Origin: Marasmius tenuissimus
Lineage: Eukaryota; Basidiomycota; Agaricomycetes; Agaricales; Marasmiaceae
Direction of reading: 5' to 3'
Assembly: GCA_029532415.1 (NCBI GenBank)
Contig: JAQOTA010000052.1
Span: forward strand, 186,001 to 250,000
DNA length: 64,000 bases
The position numbers and the translations under genes are program-made. Position 1 is the stretch's first letter. Every line of letters begins with the position of its first letter. This document shows, piece by piece, positions 59,742 through 64,000 of the stretch. The notes under the pieces are model-generated. The model did not search any database, was not told the DNA's origin, and saw only the letters and a list, made by a program, of their open reading frames with translations.

Positions 59742-60515
59742 GACAGGGGTGTTGTATATTTCTTCGTGAGTACTGGTACATCTTTGTGTCGAAATCCTCT
59801 AACGTTACAGTCTATCCTCAAGGGTCACTGTTGGGACTTGAGCTTATAGGTCCGAGGTCCGAGAGATGACCTTGAACCCTCCAGTCGTCCGGTTCCCCGA
59901 ACCACGACTGGACTTACATCAGGCTCATGTCTCCCTCCCTCGTATGCGACGAATCGGTGGTCATCAAGTTGAGGAGTCGAGGAAGGAGGCAGACCAGGTC
60001 AGTGTTGTGGAGTCGAGACGGTCTTACTACTCTCAATCTTGCTCCCTACTCACAGTGACACGACGATTCTAGTTGGTCAACTTTTCTTGTAGTGGGGGAC
60101 GTCGCCCGTCGTCCGGGTCGGCACTTGTGATATGGAGCGAGAGCTTTGAGATATTGTTGCTTCAGGCTTAGAGTACTCTGATTCTGGCCGAATCCAAAGC
60201 ACGCTATGGTGGACTTGGTGTGTCTTCTGCCCAATTCACCCAGTCTCATAGTAATTAGTAAACTCGATGATACCCGATGATGCAGACGTCCTAGTTGAAT
60301 CTGCAACACGAGTCCTGACTATATTGAGGAATTCAAAGCAAGTGGCACGAGGGAAATAGCATGTCGATTTGTGGGCTGTGAAACGTTCGAATTGCGGGAA
60401 AGTGGATGGCCCATGGGCGTGAACAGCGACCAACCCTCAGGCCTCAAGCTCAAGTTGAAGAAGCCGATTATCCGATTGGTACGCGGGTTCCTCGGCCAAC
60501 TTTGACACTCGACAG
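59742..60515. other. intergenic; contains segment shared with 34.4 kb
   Basis: No gene supported. From about 60378 to 60505 the sequence follows the block seen at 34375-34500. It ends abruptly at an AG directly before the second-exon homologue of F-box member E. Confidence 0.5.
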
Positions 60516-62133
60516 TCAACAAATCGATCAATGCAGCTGTGGATCGCGCGACATGGGAGGTCCTGCCAATTATTCTGAACCTCAACCGGTACAATCTTGA
60601 TCGCGGCATGACAATGCTCGAAGAGTTCAGCCATGCACCCGCTTCGGTCGTCGACAGGTTTCTGACACTGGACATCAAATCACTGAATCCCTCGAAGCAC
60701 GGACGTGACATTGCTCCTCGTCGGATTTTTGGTGATAGTGGTGCTAGGTTGAAGCCCAAAGATGCGGAAGAGATCATAGAGGCGCGTACGAAAGTGCCCG
60801 AGATCGTGTCGAAATCATTGTCAGCGTTGAAGGGGCTCAAAGCGATTAGGTGAGTTCAAAAAGTCTCGAACGAAAACAATTTTGAATTGGCTCGCGTTCA
60901 TCTCCTTACCTAGGTGGCTTGCCACACAGAATGATCCCGAACATGTACAAGTTGCAGTGATTGAATCTCTAGGGTCTCTTCCACATCTCGCCGACTTACA
61001 TATTGACGTCGAAACTAGCGTGAACATACCTCCCCTACACTATTTGAAGAACGGATCGCTGCTCAACCTCGGGATACGACATACGTCCATCAATAAATTA
61101 TCAGAACCCGCACAGTTCATGACATCTCTCGCGACTGTTCTCGTTCATAACCCTCTTCTACGCGGTCTTGAGCTGGAAATGTCCGCGTTTCACGTTGATC
61201 CGCTTCTTCCGTTTCACGATCTTTTCCGGGATGTACCCCCAAATACGGTGCAGTTGCGTACACTTGTGTTATGCGGGTGGTCCGTACAGGCTACCCCTCA
61301 TCTTCGATCGCTTTGTTCCATCGACCTTCCGTGCCCTTGGGCTGTCAAAGTCGGACAGACACAAGGTTCTGATCCCTGTGAGGGGCTGTGGAGGTCACTC
61401 CGTGAAGCTGGCTCGGATACTCCAGTCCCCCTTCGCCATATCCGCTGCAGTCAGGTTTCTGAAGAACTATTGCATCTGTTACGATCGGAGTCTACACAGG
61501 GGTTGGAGAGTTTGGATGTGAACGACGTATGTGAAGATACAAATGAACGTTCTAATCAACTTGCTCGGCAATTTTTTGAACAAGCGTTTCATCGACATCG
61601 GGGTACCCTGAGGATACTCGCTTTGATTCCGGAATACACAGGGGATTGGACTGTTGGCTTGGGTAGCTTGGGTAGATTTGACGAGTACACGCAGCTGACG
61701 TACCTCTGTGTTGCGTTTGATCCCGATGAAGTCCGCCCAGGTGTGGGAGATAACGATGTCGTTGTACGATTTTTTTGAGTACTGGTAGATACAGATTCAC
61801 AAACACTCGTTTCAGGCTTCCTTCATTTTCCGTCTCGCCCGTCTACCAAACCTCTCCACGGTGGTTGTCCTCCCCGTCTGCTCGAGATCCCACCGCTCTG
61901 CTGGACACCATGGGAAATTGATGGCTGGACACAGTATCTTGGTCAAAATCAAGGAGTCAATTGAGAAGACCGTGATTCCGGCTACGTCACCCCGTGCTCC
62001 CTGTCAACCATTACGAATCCGAGTAGTCCTACGAGGATTTGTGTATCACCCGCCTCCAGTGGAGTTTGTATCTTATACGTCTTTAGATGGAGATGGTGGA
62101 CACGGTGGAATGATGATGAGGTTTCGACAGTGA
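60516..62133 (+). pseudogene. F-box family member E, F-box exon replaced
   Basis: Exon homologues 60516-60849, 60914-61763 and 61816-62133 are open and spliced as in member D: VNKSINAAVDRATWEVLPII, MTMLEEFSHAPASVVDRFL, NPLLRGLELE, LRTLVLCGWSVQ, GDWTVGLGSLGRFDEYTQLT, and a C-terminal exon ending MMMRFRQ. The first exon with the F-box core (LPxEILxxI) is absent. In its place stands sequence shared with 34.4 kb, and a TGA at 60501 closes the upstream frame. The first in-frame ATG is MTMLEEF at 60609. The gene is therefore probably a 5'-truncated pseudogene, unless transcription starts elsewhere and gives a protein without an F-box. The rest of the coding sequence shows no damage, so the loss may be recent. 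Confidence 0.65.
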
Positions 62134-62728
62134 GCTAACGAGCTCGAGAACTGTGTAGAATTGTGACGTTACTACACATAGGTTCGTGAGTACCATGATT
62201 CGTCGCCTTAGTATCCACGTCCCAACGCTGAGAGACGCTATTCTCATCTAGTTGCTGCTCTAAACATGTTCTCTTCATTCTGAATGGCATCCATGGACTT
62301 TGGGACGGCCCGAAGTATGTGGACTCTGAGTGTTAATCCTAATTTGTCCGAGGATATGAATCTGAACATGGACACTGGTTGCTGTCTCTGCTCTGTGCTC
62401 ATGATGGCATCCGGTTCTACAGCCTGCCACCTTACACAGTTGTGTCAGGGGTTCTGAGGACGAAGATCTGAATATTTTATGCTCGAGGTTAGCATGTTCG
62501 GTCTCTTCCACAACAGTGGATCCAGCAGCCCCGTATCTGGAACGATCACTCAAAATTACCATGGCTGCCAACTGGAATTTGCTTCCTCCGAAACTTGTAT
62601 CCAGTTGACCATGAGATCGAAGACACCTGTACATATCCGATCGCGTTGCATCTGGCGTATCCGCGTTTCGAAAGCTCTCGGCTCCGGATCTGATCTTCAG
62701 AACGCAAAACTTCCACCGCTATAGACAC

Positions 62729-62736
62729 TATAAATA
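62729..62736 (+). promoter_or_regulatory. TATA box of secreted protein copy 2
   Basis: TATAAATA, 105 bases before the ATG at 62841, in the same surroundings (CACTATAAATAC) as copy 1. Confidence 0.7.
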
Positions 62737-62840
62737 CGGGCCAGAATTTCGCGAACATCATCGTCTTTCACCTCCAATCACTAATAACTAATCGGGTCTT
62801 CCTCTTTCTCACCAGCACCGCTACCCACTCATTAACGACA

Positions 62841-63604
62841 ATGCCTTCCTTCCGTGCCCTCACTGCGCTCTTCTTCATTGGCGCCTCTTTCACGTCCACT
62901 TTGGCACTTCCCCACGATGCTCCCACCGCTCCCACCGCCTGTGATGCGACATGCGTTGCCAAAACGTCCCCTGTACCAGTTATCATCCAGGATGTACAGA
63001 ACAAGATCTCGCCTATGGTTGAGAAGATTCGTGAGTACCCGCGTTTCGTCACTCCAGTGCCTCTCGAACTCACTTGTGATTCCCACGCGTGTTTCCAGAA
63101 TACTTGAAGGAGTGCAAAGCCGATGACCTCAAGCCCATTGTGGCTGACATTACCGCCATCATCGACGGTGCTACTGCCAAAGTCAAGGCCTACGTCGATG
63201 CCAAAGTCGACTTGAACATCGCCCTCTCCGCTGAGGCCAACGCTAAGGCCGGAGTCGCTGTCTCCATTGACGTTCTCGTTAGATTGTTCGTTAGCTTGGC
63301 TACTGTGAGTTCCTCTCGTTCTCCCTTCCATCCCTCTTGCACTTGCTCAAATAAATATCGCCCCTAGTCCATCGTCGTTTGCATCAAAGCCGCCCTTAAT
63401 GTCACCGCTCAGGTTGAGTTGGACACTTGCATTAAAATCTTCGCCTCCCTCTGTATCAGCCTCTGCGCTTTCCTCCAGGTTTGCTGCCAGCTCGTCGTCG
63501 GTTTGGCTGTGGCCATCGCCGTTCAGCTCACCGCGTTCGTTGCTTTGTGCGCCAAGTTGGGTGTTGACGCGTCTGTTACCGCGTTTTTGAAGGTTGTTCT
63601 GTAA
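62841..63604 (+). CDS. small secreted hydrophobic protein, copy 2
   Basis: Exons 62841-63030, 63099-63304 and 63368-63604: 190, 206 and 237 nt, exactly as in copy 1, and again 210 aa. Signal peptide, CDATC pair, Ala/Asp/Lys-rich middle and two hydrophobic Cys-containing segments (FASLCISLCAFLQVCCQLV and VAIAVQLTAFVALCAKLG) are kept. Most changes are conservative (ESLKEC to QYLKEC region; DA to DT; SLS to SLC), which suggests selection on protein rather than decay. The introns differ much more than the exons. The promoter block and TATA are shared. Function unknown. The two copies face the same way and bracket the F-box/transposon block. Confidence 0.85.
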
Positions 63605-64000
63605 AAGAGCTTTGGAAGAAGGGGTTGAGAACATACTTTAGATACCCTGTTCCCCAATTGGTGTCATTCCTCGTGTTTCTTTGGGCCTCTTCTATGGTTA
63701 TAGAGCATTCAGACTTGTAATTTACGACCGTTACGACTACTTGATATCAGGATAATTCGACCTCACTCTTGCGCTATTCGCGGCAGTGCCGTATTGCCTT
63801 TGTTTCTTCAAGACTTTAATAAAATCGTGATGTTTAAGTCAATTTACCGACGGATAGTAATACTCGTATAGTAGAGGGGCGGAAGAGACGTGCTTCAACC
63901 TCTTATTGATAACTCATACAAGTACCAATATAGCATCACCGTTCTATCCCGTGTTCTGCTCATCACAAACTCGAAAACTAATGGACGCCCCATTGCCATG
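63605..64000. other. 3' flank, no gene recognised
   Basis: The first 100 bases or so resemble the 3' flank of copy 1 (AGATACCCTG and TGGGCCTCTT words). Nothing further supported before the window ends. Confidence 0.55.

Overview
This window reads as Basidiomycota, very probably an Agaricomycete (mushroom-forming fungus). The genes carry many 50-70 nt GT-AG introns. The families present fit that group: a FAR1-like zinc-finger protein, CACTA/Plavaka and Tnp2 transposases, a TET/JBP-type 2OG-Fe(II) oxygenase, KOW-like and DUF6698-like transposon companions, and an expanded F-box family. No species can be named from sequence alone. Exon boundaries were worked out by hand from splice signals, frame and family resemblance; for every gene called here as intact the exon lengths sum to a multiple of three.

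Left part (0.5-9.3 kb), ordinary host genes: a FAR1-like zinc-finger protein (minus) and UTP11 (plus) diverge from a short promoter; UTP11 converges on a secreted, probably GPI-anchored PLC-like phosphodiesterase (minus); then a short-chain dehydrogenase and copy 1 of a small secreted hydrophobic protein. From 9.3 to 18.8 kb the window is gene-poor, with a doubtful S/T/P-rich ORF at 14.8 kb and a small CON-6-type gene at 16.1 kb. At 18.8-21.6 kb a PacC/Rim101 pH-response factor (minus) and the myosin regulatory light chain (plus) diverge from about 240 bp. That gap holds seven PacC-type hexamers, with an eighth just upstream of the pacC start, which suggests autoregulation. From 21.6 to 27.2 kb there are only degenerate interspersed repeats.

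Middle part (27.2-62.1 kb): a family of F-box genes flanks a transposon-rich block. On the left, one pseudogene and two intact members lie on the minus strand. On the right, two members lie on the plus strand, one with a GC splice donor and one lacking its F-box exon. The block between them (about 34.4-57.9 kb) holds a solo Tnp2-type N-terminal zinc-motif gene, a DUF6698-like gene, a KOW-like gene, a Plavaka transposase with an in-frame TGA, an apparently intact Tnp2 transposase, an array of GCGCCGGC palindromes, a large protein ending in a TET/JBP-like dioxygenase with all visible catalytic residues, and an unrecognised 680-aa protein. The KOW-like gene and the Plavaka gene diverge from a mirror-image duplicated promoter, first exon and first intron built around a nested perfect palindrome.

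Right edge: copy 2 of the secreted hydrophobic gene, with the same exon lengths and promoter as copy 1, lies 54 kb from it in the same orientation. The strongest candidates for something little described are the transposase, accessory-gene and TET/JBP neighbourhood, its mirrored promoter, and the GCCAAG cluster before pacC.
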